Shown one piece after another: positions 20,764-34,286 of a DNA stretch of 64,000 nucleotides. Positions within the stretch are counted from its first letter, which is position 1. Every line of letters starts with the position of its first letter. The stretch comes from Pleodorina starrii. Its lineage: Eukaryota; Chlorophyta; Chlorophyceae; Chlamydomonadales; Volvocaceae. The DNA lies in contig BRXU01000024.1 in assembly GCA_030267565.1 (NCBI GenBank), positions 319,001 to 383,000 on the forward strand, written 5' to 3'. The position numbers and the translations under genes were made by a program. The notes beneath the pieces are model-generated. The model did not search any database and had not been told where the DNA came from. It worked only from the letters and a program-made list of their open reading frames with translations.

Positions 20764-22798
20764 CCTTGCCCTGGCCGTCTCCGCTGCAACGCACGGCAAG
20801 CTATCTTGCCCGCAGGCGCTATACTTCGGGGGTCTGGGGTCCACAGTGGCAGCGACACTACGGGTACTGGTCAATGTTTTACTCGTGCAAATGAATGGCA
20901 TTCATGCAGTTAACGTTTTACGAACGAGTCCACTACGAAATCGGGCTACAAGCACCTGCAACCACCTTTTCTGTGGCGGCTTCTTCAGCACATAGCTCTT
21001 GCGCATAGAAGTTCAGGATGGCATCCGAGATGCGACCAGTGTACGACTTGCCGGATGTTGTAATGACCTATCTATCCCGCCGTTTGGCTTGGTCCCTTTG
21101 CAAGCGGTCAGCACTCAAAATGAAATGTGACCCATGGGTCTGCGCCGCTGCCCTACACCGACGGCGCCTCGTCAAGCCGTGTGGATCGCGCCTTTCTTAA
21201 GATGCGTGTTCTACATTAAGGTGCCTCGTACGAGGTCTTGCGAGGAGCGCAACGGGCCATGCGGCCCATCCCACCCGCAGGCGTCCACCCCTCCGTTTCC
21301 CGTCGGTAAGGGATTCGGTCCCATCCCTTAGTTTTCCTCAAAGGCCGCATCCGCTACTGTGCCGAAGGCTGCTGCAGCAGCTACGAACGAACAAAGGCCA
21401 TGCCTGTGAGGTGGTACCGGTAAGTACCCCTACACCAGAACAACCAGCAGGAGCAGCAGCCAGAAGTGCAGCTAAGTGACCCTGCGCGTGCCACGTGCGC
21501 TTCACCACGCATGCATGCCACCCACGGTCGCTGGTAGGGTGTTGCTGTGCTCGCTCATGCAGCTTCGTAGGGTCTGGTGCCCACTGAACCAGCAACACCA
21601 ACAACTAGGGTGGATGGCGAATGATCGTGGCCACTGCGTGATGCAGGGCAGGGGGATCGGCGTAGCTGCATACTGCAGGATGTGTAGTGATGCTTGACGT
21701 GCGCGACTGAGCTCAATCCACAGCGTCCGCAGCGCAAGGGCCATGCCTAAGGGCCCACGTGCGTGGTTGCCCCACTGGCTCTGCCGGTGGTAACGCCTTT
21801 GGAGGAAACACTCCGGTGTAGCCTGGCGTCCACATACGGTGTACCAAGCCATTCCGCCCAGGGCCTGCACCGGGTGCTACTGCGATTCCGGTCTGGCTGT
21901 TTGAAGCTGGACGTGAACAGGCAAAAGGGATCTTGGAGATTTGGGCACGCTACTCGGGGACCTACGGCAAGAAGCTTTAGGACGTCGCACCAGCACCCGC
22001 ATCCACGTCAGGTGGACACGTGCAACACCCTTTTGATGAGCTGGAAGGCTCTTAGTGGCCCCTACACCCATCCTTTAGTGGTAAGCTTGCGTGTAGCGGG
22101 TTGAGCGCGACGCCCATAGCCCACAAAATCCCCTTTGCGCCTTGGGGTGGGCGTGCTCGTTGGACACCGAACATTGACAAGCCAATGCTCCGTTGGCCGC
22201 GTTGATAATGGGTGTACACGTTCTGTTTGGCACGGAGCCCGTACCCACGGGCCCACCCTCGGACTTGACGGTTGCTCGACCCCACCCCACGCAAGCTCCG
22301 CGAACACAGGCACCAAGGACCGCAACGAGCACTAGTTTCCCGTCAAGCTGCTGTCACTCTCCGAAAGAGACAATGTGTCCTACAACCTGTTTCATAATGC
22401 TAAACATTTGGCTTCGCGACAGCAACAACACTGGATTTGCGAGAGTGCAGCAATCGAGTGAATTGCCCGGTGGCTATTGCAACAATGCCATTAAAATTGC
22501 GTCTTGCACAACCCGTCTTGCACAACCTAGCCTGTTTTTGGTGAAGGTATTCGGGAACTACGTTGAATGTATGACGTCCTGCCCCCTGGGCTTTTACCAC
22601 TGGGCCAGAAGTCTCAGCAAGTCGACATCGTGGCGGAGACACTCGAATTGAGTAAAAATATTCAAGAGACAAATGAGGCAAACAAGAAGAGTACGACGAC
22701 GTGCTGTAGTCGAATGAGTTTTGCATAGTGACAGCCGGCGTGTTACTTTGCCATTCGATGACTTGCTAGGGTAGGTGATACGAGACACACATGTAACC
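20764..22798. other. No gene supported; upstream of SF3B4
   Basis: Several minus-strand frames (21502-21870, 22052-22294) read less biased than average, but none shows a motif I know. 22300-22798 should contain the SF3B4 promoter and 5' UTR; it is AT-richer than the gene and lacks an obvious TATA box. Confidence 0.4.
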
Positions 22799-25700
22799 AT
22801 GTCCGTCACGGGCACAGCCGGCGGTCGCATTGCGCCGGGCGTGGGCGCAAACCTTATCGGACAGCATGCACAAGACCGTAATCAAGAAGCAACAGTTTAC
22901 GTAGGAAACCTAGATGTACAGGTCCGTCCTTTGTGTGCCAAGTGGCTCCTTAAAAGCAGCAGGCAGCAATCTAGCTTTCGGCGTGTGCAGGTCACGGAAG
23001 AGCTGGTCTGGGAGCTTTTCACGCAAGCTGGACCAGTTGGTAAGCCAACTTCGCGGTGCGGGTGAGCGGGTTGGTTCAAACCGCCACCGACCCGTGGCAA
23101 CCCGCGCAGTGAACGTCTACATGCCAAAGGACCGCGTGACAAGCCAGCACCAGGGGTATGGCTTTGTGGAGTTCAAGGGCGAGGAGGATGCGGATTATGT
23201 GAGTGGGCTGGGCGTGGGCAAAAGCCGGCGTGGAGTTCCTAGAGGGCCGTACCCCCAGCTGATTAGTGATTACCCCATAGGGCGCCAGGCCCCCAGCGCG
23301 CCGCGGTGGTGCACGTTGGGTCCTGTGCCGGCCCTTGCATTTTCTGGAGGCACGTGCTTTCCTGCCTGGCAACTAACCGATACGGCTCGGCCCCCACCCG
23401 CGCACCTGGCCCTGGGTGGGTATCGTGTGGATGAGCCCGCTGCCCGCTGGCAACGCTCAAAAGCGGCAAGGCCGCCCGGTCACAGTCTACGCGTGCTGCG
23501 ATGGTCCCAGATAGCACGGGCTTGGACAGCCACATTCAAGAAATGGCGCTTGTGGTCCGCCGTCACGGCGCTCTCGGGGCAGCGCTTTCACCCCGTGTGC
23601 GTCCCATGATGGGGCCGATGAAGTACCGGCTCCATCCATCCACCCCACCGTAATTTGCACACGCACGCGTGCACGCGACCCTGGTGGGCGCAGGCGATCA
23701 AAATCCTGAATATGATTAAAGTGTACGGCAAGGCCATCCGCGTGAACAAGGCAAGCCAGGATAAGCGGCAGGCGGATGTGGGAGCCAACCTGTTCATCGG
23801 TAACCTGGACGTGGACGTGGACGAAAAGGTGGGAGCCCGAGGGTGCTGGGGGGTGCCGGACTGACCACATATGCCTGTGTGCTTGTGCAAGGACCTAGGC
23901 GTACCCGCGAAGTGTGCGTGATGCCTGCGCTCCGCTGCCGGCCGGTCGTGCTTGCCTAGCTAGGAGCGCCAGCGCCTGCTGCTCACCACTCGGTCGGGGT
24001 CGGTGCTCGTCTCCCCGGAAGGCCGCCTGCTTTCTGTCGTGTCCCGCGTGTGCGTGTGCGTGCCCGTCGGCTGGCCGGCCGTGTTCTCATGGTGTGTTCG
24101 CGGCTCGCAAGATGTGCACGGAAGCGGGAAGGTGGTTTGGGTTTAGAGGTGCTCTGCGTTGGGGCAACAGGAGCGGCAGGCAACCATGGACGTCTATCAG
24201 CCCCAGGGCCCACACACACATACACACACACCTCCGTCGTGGCTGCTCCCTCCGCCGCCCTGAGCCGTCAGCTGGTGTCACTCCGGGTCCCGTAGTTAGG
24301 ATACCTCCCCAGGAGAATGGGGTGGTGGCATGCCAAACCCGCTTTGCCCCTGCCAGCGGCATGGCCTCCCAAATGCACTGATAATGCTGTCATATCAGCT
24401 GATTCCCAACCGCACTCCTCGCATCGTTTCGGGGGGGGGGGGTTCATTGCGGTCGGGTCATTGCGGATTTTGCGCTGCCCTCACACGTCGCGCTGCCCTT
24501 GCGCGCCAACCCGTTGCGCCGCTCTGTACGACAGCTGCTGTACGACACGTTCAGCGCCTTTGGCGTCATCGTCAACACGCCGAAGATCATGCGGGACCCG
24601 GAAACGGGCAACTCGCGCGGCTTCGGGTTCGTGAGCTACGACTGCTTCGAGGCGTCCGACGCCGCCATTGAGGCCATGAACGGCCAGTATCTGTGCAACC
24701 GGGCAATCACCGTGTCGTACGCATTCAAAAAAGACACGAAAGGTACGTATGGGGGCGGCGTCTGTGGCTGCGGCCTCGGGGGAGCCAGGCCGCCATGGGG
24801 GTTCCGACGGAAGTCTGTGCCGCCTCGACATTCGGTATCCTGGTCGTCGGGCGATGGGTGGGCCGGTTTAGGTGCGTGTGGGGTGGGCCGGGAGCTCTTC
24901 ACAATCTTTCACATTCTTCGCAAAAAAGGAGCGGTGGGGAAGCGCGCGCGGGCCCCCGTAGAGGAACACGCTTGGGAGGGCGGTCGTGCTGGCGGGGCAT
25001 GCAGGCAGTGCGGGTGCCCGGCAAAGATTTTCGAAAACACGGACGCGGGGGTGGAAATCGTGACCGCACACGAAATACATAGCAATAGTGCAATGAAGGG
25101 GGGGGGAGCGGAGGGTGGGGCGTGGGAGCCCCGGGCGGCGTTGGCCAGCGAACCGGCCGCCAATCTATGGCCATATTTCGACGGTGCCGCGCGCCCCGGA
25201 TCTTTTTCGGTGCAGCCACCGGATCTGAACCGGCGCCGCGCATCTCGCCCGCTATGCTCCGCTTCACGCAAAACCACGCATGGGGTCGGCGCGGCTGCCC
25301 TACCCCCTCTCCTGGAGTTTTGCGGGCACCCCCCTCCCTCCAACAGCCGCCAATCCGCATGTGGCTCTGCCAACCCGGCGCCGGCGGCTGCAGCGCGAGG
25401 CCGAAAAAACTGACAAACTGCAACAGGAAAGGACGACTAACGAAGGAAGTCCAGCATCCAGCAATGAATGACCAGTCGTTCGACTAATAGGGAGGCAAGG
25501 CTGAGTAGGGTAGGCCCGTACGAGCCCACCTAAGCCTGCCGCCCCTCTGCAACTGCCCCCCAATCCGTTCACCCGGTTGGGCCACACACACCCCGCGCGC
25601 TACATCTGCCGCACCGTTCTCCCCTGTCCGACCTGCCCCTGGCCACACCGGCGCTTTCCTTGCAGCCCTCCCTCGTCCACTCCGCTTCATGCTCTCCTGC

Positions 25701-27738
25701 CTTCTTGCCGCTGTGTCTAAACGCCCTGCGGCGCAACACACCCCTGGCTCGACCTCTGTTTCCCAGGCGAGCGGCACGGCACGCCCGCCGAGCGGTTGCT
25801 GGCCGCGCAGCAGCGCGAGAAGATGGCGGCGCAAAGCCGGCCCAATCAGCTGTTCGCGGAGGGGCCAAAGCTCAAGGGGCAGCAAGTTGGGCAGCCGCCG
25901 GCGGGGCCGGCGCCGCCGACGGCGCCCTTCCCGACCGGTGAGTGTATCCCGCAGTGCTGCACCGCTGGCGGTTTGGGGTGGATGCAGGCAGAGGGTGGCA
26001 GGCGGAGGGGTCGAGGCACAGTGACGCGAAGGAAAGCGTTGCTGGTGCTGCATTTTGCCACATCTCGTTGCAGCCGTCTTTGTGGTGGGCGTCTTTGATG
26101 TGGTACTTCGGGGACCCCCGAGACAAAGGCCGATGTGGTGCGATGCGGTGATCTTGCTGGCGGCGCAAGGCCCAACTTGCCCGGCTGGCCGGATGCCTTG
26201 GTTGTGTGAAAGAGGGAGACGTCTTCAGGGATAGCGAAGAGGTGTTAAGGGTGCGAAGCTGCAGTATTAGGGACGACCTGGGAGGAGTGTGAGGCGCGAA
26301 GCACTTGCCCGTAATGAAGGTGTGGTCGTGGTGTGGTGTGGTCGTGGCGGCGCCCACCGCTAGGCACGTAGACAGCAGCCCTTCCTGGATCCTGGTGCGG
26401 AAGGAGTGGAGGCGTCCGCGCGCCCTGCGCACGGCCAGGCTGCAGATGATTGAAATCAGGCGCCTTTCAGTCAGCACATCATGCTACGCTGCCCATGTGC
26501 ACCTGTCGCTTGCTCTTGACGGCTGCACGGGCCGTGGTCCATGAGGCTGACTCGCATGCGGAGTTTCCTTACCCTACTTACCCTACCTACCCTTGCTGTC
26601 TCAACTCCCCGATGAGCCCGCAGGCGCGCCACCGCCGCCGCCCCACGCGCAAGTTGGCGTACCACCGCCGCCGGGGGCGTACCCACCGCCGCCGTACGGG
26701 GCTATGCCGCCGCCCCAACCGCCGCCCATGTGGGGTAAGTGGCACTGCGGGGCCATGTGATGTGATGTCTGCATACGGACCCGCTGATCCCCTCTCGCCT
26801 TGCTCTCAATGCGTTTTGTTGCTCTCTTGAGCGACCCAAATCATCGAAACCCCATGACGGGTTAATTTGGATAATGGCCCAACAAGGCCATTAGAACCTC
26901 CTCAGGGCTCAACACGCGTTTGTTCGCGGGTTCGCAGTCGGATCATGCATCGGCCGCGTTCTCGGGGTGCATCTGAGCCTTCTTGGGGGCGAAGCGCCTC
27001 GTGGGGGCTGGGTTCCACTTGTTCGCTCAGTCGCCGGCTTCGTCCTCAACCCCATGTGCGCGACCCGGCATGCAGGGTCGTATCCGCCGCCTCAGATGCC
27101 GCCGCCGCCTGCCCCGTATCCGGTACGTCGCTGGGTCGATACGTGTACACGGGACGGGGCGACCGGGAAGCGGGGGACGAGAACGTTGCACTCGTATTGT
27201 GATCGTGGTGGTGGTGGTACGAATGCAAGTGCGGTGATCGCAGACCCTGCTCGCCGTCCCAGCGCTGGAAACCGCAGGATGAAACGCCGTTACAAGGCGG
27301 CATTGGAACTGCAAACCGCTTTGCCGTCACGGGGCTGCGAAAGTAGGGCCGCCGGATTGGAAGAGACCATCTCGCATCAGGGCTATGGATTGCAATTAAG
27401 GGGTTGGCTAGAATCGGGAATTGCGCGCGTTCTTTTGCCACGCGTCAGTTGAGGACAATCCTTGGGCCTCACTAATTCAATGCTGCTGCCACCACCTTTT
27501 GCATGAGCAGGTGTACCAACCTCCGCCGGGGTACGGCATGCCGCCGCCGCCGCATATGTACGGCATGCCACCACCAAACATGCCGCCGCCGCCGGGGTAC
27601 GGCGGGCAAGGGCCGCCCGGGTACGGCATGGGCCCACCGCCAGGCATGCCGCCGCCGCCGCCGCCCGGGTACGGCATGGGGCCGCCGCCTGGGATGCCGC
27701 CGCCGCCACCACCGCCGCCACCGCCGCCAGGCCGGTAA
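22799..27738 (+). CDS. SF3B4: Splicing factor 3B subunit 4 (SF3b49/SAP49)
   Basis: Subunit of the SF3b complex of U2 snRNP, which helps anchor U2 near the branch point. Exons: 22799-22921, 22991-23039, 23110-23198, 23694-23828, 24535-24742, 25767-25937, 26624-26734, 27076-27122 and 27511-27738. All phases agree and give 386 residues, close to the ~420 of animals. RRM1 has VYVGNL (33-38) and GYGFVEF (73-79); RRM2 has NLFIGNL (119-125) and GFGFVSY (161-167), followed by the very conserved [20 protein letters not shown]. The linker [15 protein letters not shown] is also typical. The C-terminus is the expected Pro/Gly/Met-rich tail (repeats of [14 protein letters not shown]), ending PPPGR. Introns reach 1 kb and contain low-complexity DNA with long spurious open frames. 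The intron 4 donor is GTGGGA, a weak but usable site. Confidence 0.96.
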
Positions 27739-28549
27739 CAGCGCCCCACCGCCTGACGCGACACTTCGGATATTGTGCATGACGGTCCCCACGGCCGTGT
27801 ACTGGGCGCCATGTGTTGTGATTGCCTGGTCCATGGTGGCAGTAGTCGCTACTTGGGGTTACGTTTGTGGGTTGAACGGACATGATGGCTGCTACGTTTC
27901 CGGTGCCGTGTGGAGAGGAGGCGTCCATTGCCAAAGGTGACCGATGGGCACCCCTCCAAAACCATTCCCCTTTCGACACGGCGCTCTGATAGGGCCGCGG
28001 AAGCACTCGCCCCCGGCTTGTACCCTTTTGAGGGGTCGCTCTTCGGTACGCATGTGCCACCACACATCACACATCAACGGTGTTGGCGCAGCCGCATTAG
28101 GGGTGCGGCGACGCCGTGCAGTACCGTTAGTCTTGTTATGGAGGAATGGATTCCGACCTGTCGCGATCAACGTACGCCTACATCCTGTGGGCGTGTAGAT
28201 TCTGGTCACCTCCGCCCTGGCGTCGTACACGTTGCACACCGACGCGTAGCATGTGCCATAAACCGGACTGCCAGCAGCGCCCTGCCATTCAGGGCTTTCA
28301 GGGCAGCGAGCACTTAGGTGCAAACACTCTGCAACACACCAAGCAACGGCATTGGCTGCGCACTAAGGCCACCCCGCCTCACTGTGCCGTCCGTACCACG
28401 TACGCCAGGCTGGGCCAGGTCGTACACATGAAGACTACCTCGAGGCCTGCTAAGCCCCGGGAAAACACAATGAAAAGGAAAACAATTGTGGGGCCCGCCT
28501 CGCGCCCAAGTGCCGTCCTTCAGCACGCCCTTACGTTCCTGTACCGTTG
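27739..28549. other. Convergent intergenic region
   Basis: Lies between the stop codons of SF3B4 (plus) and the coiled-coil gene (minus) and should hold both 3' UTRs. I found no TGTAA signal near either stop in the expected orientation and no other feature. Confidence 0.5.
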
Positions 28550-31500
28550 TCAGCGCACTGCTTGCCTAGTGACGATACCTACGACGACCGCTGCACCCAC
28601 TCCACCCACCCCTGTAGCCGCCTCCGACGCGCCCGGGCGAGCCGCGCCTCCGCCCTCGGCTCCGTCCTCCTCCTCATCCTCCATCCCGTCCTTCTCCCAG
28701 CGCAGCAGCACCACCAGCAGCGACAACGGAAACGTGAGCAGGAACGCCAGACCCAGCAGCCAACCCCGTGCGGCGGTCCAAGAGGTCGACAGCCGCCGCT
28801 GCACCTGCCCTGAAAAGTCAAACAGACGGTACGTCTGAGCCATGTGCATGCCCCAGAGCGCCACCGTGAAGACACACGTTAACACACCCGTCGCCAGTGA
28901 GAACTGTGCCGCGACACGTGGTGATGGCGATGCCGATGACAGGCAGAAACCGCCGCTGTTGGCAGTGGCGGCGTGGCAAGGCGGCAGCCGCAGCACCATG
29001 CCTGCGCAAATTATGGAGGGGAAGCCCACAAGCGGCGCCTGCATGTAGCTGAGCAGCACCGTCAGCCGCAGCGGGCACACTCCCGGCAGCAGCCGCGGCA
29101 GCCGCGCGCCCAGCTTGACGCCGGGCAGCACGTCCCAGCCGTACGCCACCGGAATGACCAGGCCCGTCAGCACGGGTGATGCAACCAGCAGCGACAGAGT
29201 AGACAGGCAGGCGCGGTCCCAAACGCTGTAGGAGCTGTACTTGTCGGCCCACCAGGGGAACGCCAGAGCTGGGCGCGATGGTGACACGGGTAATCCGCCA
29301 GCAGCCCCAGTCCCAGCCCCAGCGGCAGCGGCATTGCCATCCGGCCTCACTACCGTCGGCACCTCCACCGATGGAACCGCCACCGTGGTCGCCACCACCG
29401 TCAACCCCATCGCGGGCTGCGGCGCCACAGCTGCGATTCTGGCACGCATGCTATTGCCGCCGAGGCCGGCGCTGCCGCCGGTCTCGATGTCGTCCTTTTG
29501 TGACGGGCGCCACGACCGCCACCGCCACCGCCGCCAGCGCTCCTTCTTTCGGAGCACGGACAGCACCAGTGAGGCGCAGGCCATCATCCAAACGAAGCCA
29601 GCCACCAGCATCACCGCCAGCAGGCCCCCACGAGGGCCACGCGCGCCAGGGTGCGCCAGGAAGGCCCGCGTGCTGTGCATGTTGGCGATTGTGGATAGCA
29701 GCTGCATCAGCGCGCATAACCCTACGAGCGCTTTGAACCGCGCCGGAAACAGCGCGTACCAGCCGCCCAGCTTCAATTTGCGCTCCAGGCGTGCCTGCCG
29801 CCGCTGCACAGCCTGCAGCTCCATGCACGCCCGCTCCGCCTCCAGCTTGCGCTGCTCCGCCTCCGCCGCCTCTGCCCGCGCCTTCTCCGCGCGCTCCGTC
29901 GCCGCCAGCCGTGCCACCTCCGCCGCAGTCGCCGCCGCCTCGCGCCGTTTGAGCTCAGCCTGCTCGCGAGCCAGCCGCGCCTGGGCCGCCTCCGCAGCCT
30001 CGCGCGCGCGCGCGGCGTCGCACGCCGCCCGCTCCGCCTCGGCCTCCACCCGAAGCCGCGCCGCCGCAGCCTCGTCGGCGCGCGCCGCGTCGGCCTGCGC
30101 CTGCACGCGCTGCATCTCCAAAAAATCTGCCCTTGCACGCGCCTCGTCGGCGCGTCGCTGTGACTGGGCCAGCGCCCGCCGCGCGAGCAGCTCCTGCGTG
30201 CGGCTCTCCGAGAGTGCTGCCTCCTGCCGGGCCGCGTCCGCTTTGGCTCTCTCTCGCGCCGCCTCCTCCTCCGTCCGTCGCGCCTCGGCGGCCTTTAACT
30301 CGGCTTCGCGGCGCATGATGGCCTCCTCCAGTTCCAGTATCTGCGGTGGAGGTGCGGCGAAAGCGGCTACATGTGTTAGTCGGGAGGCAGCGCAGGACTG
30401 GGGGGAGGAAGGGTGTGCACGCGCCCAGGAAGGCAGCGTTTCGCTGGTTGGCTGGTATGCAACTTGCGGATCACAAAACGATTGCAACTCTGGGGCGCCT
30501 GGGCCGGTGGACCGTCAGTCGCTTCCGCAACGCATCTAGCAATAAGTCACACACACGACGGATTTGCGCACGGAACGAGGGTATGCCAAGGCGATTTCAG
30601 CCGATAGGCAATTAGCGGATGGTTGGGGTTTAGGGTTGTTGGGCTACAAGTGATAAGTCGCAATTGAATGCTCCTGCCCCCTCTGAGGAAACCCTAGCGG
30701 ACACGAGGGAGGGTGCTGGTCTGCAGTCGGCAGGCCCGTGAGGTTCTGAGTTGACTCAGAATGCGGCAGCGCAGGACCCTAGTGGTCCCTCATTGTAACT
30801 CTCGCATCCTAGAGGCCCCTGCCCATTCAGCCCACGTTTGGTACATAATGCATGTCGATGACCCTAATGATGCATCATTACCTCTTTTTTTGCTGCCAGC
30901 CGCTTGTTAGCCTCCTGCTTCGCCAAAGCCTTCTTTTCCGCCTCGGCAGCCTTCGCAGCCGCAGCCTCAGCCTCCTTTTCCCGAAGCAGTGCAGCCGCGC
31001 GGTCCGCCGCCTCCTGGCGCTTGTGCCTCTCGGCCTCCTCCCGCGCAAGCTTCACCCTGCTCTCCGCGGCTGCCTTCTCCGCCTTCGCGGCCGCCTCTCG
31101 TGCGCGCGCTGCAGCCGCCTGGGCCTTCTTCCGGGCTGCCGCAGCGCCGTGCGCCAGCGCAGCGTCCGCCTGCACTTGCAGCCGCGCCGTCTCTGCCTCA
31201 TCTGCCAACCTCCGCGCCTCCTGCGCCCGCTCTTCCAGCTTCGCCGCTTCCATCCTGGCCTCATGCTCCCGGTTTGCCTGTTTCAGCAGCTTTGCCTTTC
31301 GCCTGTCAGAAATTTCCTTTTGCCGCAGCAGGGCGGCCTCGCTCTCATTTCGGGTGACCTCGGCCGCGGCAAGCTCGGCCGCCGTCAGCTGGCGCTGCGC
31401 GTCCGCCTCCTTTGCCTGTATCCATTTGAGCAGGCAGCAAGGGCGTTTGTCGACCAAGGCGAGGGATAAAAGATTGAGAGACCAGAGAGAGCCAGCGTCT

Positions 31501-34286
31501 GCTGGCTCACGCTGGCTCACGAGTAGGCATGTCCGGTTGGATGGACAGGCTGGTTGGGATTCACGTGGAGGCGAAGGTCGCACAGATGGTGGCGGCACCC
31601 AGCGGCCAGCGCGCATAGCAGAGGACTGGATGGGGGGAAGTCTCTTGAGCTTATTGCGCTTGGTGGGAGTGGCTGCGCTCGCTGATTGGGGACTTATCCA
31701 GCCAGAAAGGGCAGCAAGGGGAAGGCGGCTGCCCAGGCGGCAGATAGGCTGGAGGCCTGGAGCCTGGAGGGGACAACCAAATGTGCTGAAACGCTGGAAT
31801 GACTGGAACTCGCGCACAGCCACACAACCACATGGCACCCGGCACCATAACCCGCCACGAGCAAGCCGCAGTAGATTTGGATTGCGTTGGAGCGTGTAGG
31901 CGTTACGAGCTCCTTCCACGACACCCCAACCAGATGCCGCAGCCAGCCAGCCAGCCAGCCAGCCAGCAGCCGGCATTAGCTGTTTTGCTCTCACCCTGGC
32001 TTCTGCCTCCAGCCTCTTGCGCGTCTCCTCCTGCAACGCAGCCACCGCGGCGACCTCCGCAGCCTTTGCGGCGGCGGCAGCCGCCTCCCTGTCGACCAGC
32101 AGCGCCCGAGAAGCATCCGCAGCCGCCTGCTGCTCCAACAGCGCCGCCGTTTCCTTTTCCAATTTCGCCTTGGCTATCGCGGCCTCCGCCTCGGCCTTCG
32201 CGGCCGCCTCCTTTCTTTGCGCCGCCTCTGCCTCGGCCCGCAGCCGCGCTGCTGCCGCTGCATCGGCACGCGCCACATCCTGCAGCTTCGCCTGCTCCGC
32301 CTCCGTGGCCCTCCGCCGCGCCTCCTGCTCTTCCGCCTTGGCCGCTGCCGCCCGGGCCGTCGTCTCCTGCTCCGCTGCCGCCGCCTCCGCGGCCAGGCGC
32401 CGCGCCTCCTGCGCCTGCTGCTCGCTCTCCAACACGGCCTGCCTCTGCGCCAGAAGCTGCGCGTGCCGCTCCTCATCCTCTGCCTTCTGCTGCAGCAGCG
32501 CATTCTCCGCCTCGATCACCTCCAGGCGCTTGCTGACGAGCTCCTGCGCCAACGCCTCCGCCTTGGCCTGCCAAATCGGGCAGTCGGGCGCGGTGTACGG
32601 TATACACACCATGCATTGTCATTTGTCAACCTCCGTACGGTACGGCTCTGGAAAGCTTTAAGCACTTCACCCGGAACAATGCGCCGAGCCGTCACCAAGG
32701 GCGGCTGAGGCTATTTGCGCGTCGCGCCGTAACGGCGTCCCTACATGAACGGCCTTGGGAGCAAACGTCTCACAGTAAGCCTGCCGGGTCATTGGCTGTC
32801 CAACTGAAGGCTGCCCAACACCCGTCACCAACAGAGAACAGACCTGCTGGTCCCGCTGTCGCCTCGCTTCGGCGTCCCTGACGCGCTGCAGGTGCCGGGC
32901 CTGAGCGTCCCGTTTGAGGGCGGTGAAGTCGGGCTTTTGCCCGAACTTGTGCCGCTCGTGTTGCTTCAGCACCTCGACCGTGTACTTGCAGCACATGACC
33001 GCGCAATTGGCAAGGGAGGGCCTCGGAGCTGCATGCTTCGAGTCGGCATGGTGGCCTGCAGGGTAGCCGGGATGGGGTCCGTACGGCGTGTCAGCCCCCG
33101 CAGCATCAGCAGTCATGCACGGCACGTCCGGAGGCGGCGTACATCCGTACGCGTGTACGGTAATCTACTGCCACAGATAGTACTATTCAGAGCTTTTTAG
33201 GGGGGTCAAAAAATGAGAAGCCGTCACACCCTTCCCTGATTTGTAGGTGGGCTAGCCCATGGGGCTGGATCGCAAGTGGGAACAAGGTTTTCGACCACGG
33301 GGTTCATTTCCTTATCCCTTCTCAATGCGGGAGTGTGAATGCGGACTTTCCAGAAGTTGGACACCGTACTTGGGCGCACTACCGTGAACCACCTGAGACT
33401 TCAGGGTACCATTGACGGGCCCACGCCAAGTACACGGCCGGGGATCAGGGCGCAACCGGCTTGCAGTTAGCCCAGACAGAGGATTGCCTTTGCTTTGTGT
33501 GAGTGATCTCCTTGTGTGTGGCTAGCCCTGGCCTCCCTGCCCCCGCGCTGCGTCACCTTGGCCCGCCCTGGCTTCTAAGTCCTCAGAGCTCGCCTTCGCT
33601 ACAACTCCCCCAAGTAAACGACTACCCCGAAAACGAGAACAATTCCAGAAACGCTTGCCGCTTACCAAGAGCGTTGCCGGCCTCTTTGACAGCGCTGAAG
33701 TAAACGATGTATCCGGGGAACGCCCCTTTCCTCTGGACCTTTTGGATCAATTCCGCCAGGGCTGTGAATTTGGCTGTGAGGGCAATGCCAAGCTCGCTGC
33801 ATTTTGCCTGCGACGGAAATACAGGTAAGGCGACGCCGAGTAGAGGAGCCATCCGATGAATCCATGCCGTATTCCATGCCGTGCAGCGCCCGCCCCCCAC
33901 CCACCCAATTCCCAAGCCCACCTGTGCCCGTAGCCTACTTAATGTGCATAGGACATGATAATGAGCTGCGCCGTACGGCACAAGGATATCACCAGACCAG
34001 CACCAACCTTGCAAAACGCTTCCATGAGGGTGCGTGCTGCGACGCCAACGGCTTGGTATACGGCATCAAGGTTTTCGGCAGCCTTCTGTACCTCCATCTT
34101 TGCCTCTAACGCCCTTACAGCTTCAGCCTCGTAACAGGTACGGTCGCGAAAGATCGACTCGCCGGCTTCCCGCCATGCCTCCTCGAAAGCCTCCCTTTGC
34201 TCGTCCGCCGTCCAGCAGTCGTTAGGGCTGTCGTATCCAGCCGCTTTCCCCAGCACCTTCTGCCCATCCGGATATGCGAACGACAT
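28550..34286 (-). CDS. Large coiled-coil protein with C-terminal membrane segments, family unknown
   Basis: Hand-spliced exons on the minus strand: 34286-34008, 33807-33666, 33028-32844, 32567-31995, 31415-30882 and 30340-28550; phases agree and give about 1167 residues. Residues 1-202 are helical and non-repetitive (CYEAEAVRALEAKMEVQKAA; GAFPGYIVYFSAVKEAGNAL). About 203-755 is a long Ala/Glu/Arg-rich coiled coil (EEQEARRRATEAEQAKLQD type). About 760-1115 holds some six hydrophobic segments, such as ALVGLCALMQLLSTIANM, LLAVMLVAGFVWMMACASL and WLLGLAFLLTFPLSLLVVLL, and the tail is acidic then glycine-rich. This suggests a membrane-anchored tether or scaffold. I recognise no enzyme motif or named family. 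The first three exons have a duplicate at 37.5-40.2 kb. Antisense open frames here reflect codon bias. The ATG was chosen because it opens exon 1 in both copies. Confidence 0.75.

Noticed and set aside
24743..25766. Long open frames on both strands
   Set aside because: They lie in an SF3B4 intron between exons whose phases match exactly; composition explains them.
26144..26830. Pro/Arg-rich alternative frames around the SF3B4 tail
   Set aside because: They are shifted readings of the Pro-rich SF3B4 exon 7 and its introns.
29241..30539. 432-codon plus-strand open frame rich in Ala/Ser/Arg
   Set aside because: It is antisense to the coiled-coil and membrane exon, whose GC-rich codons leave the opposite strand open; the minus-strand reading has heptads and membrane segments.
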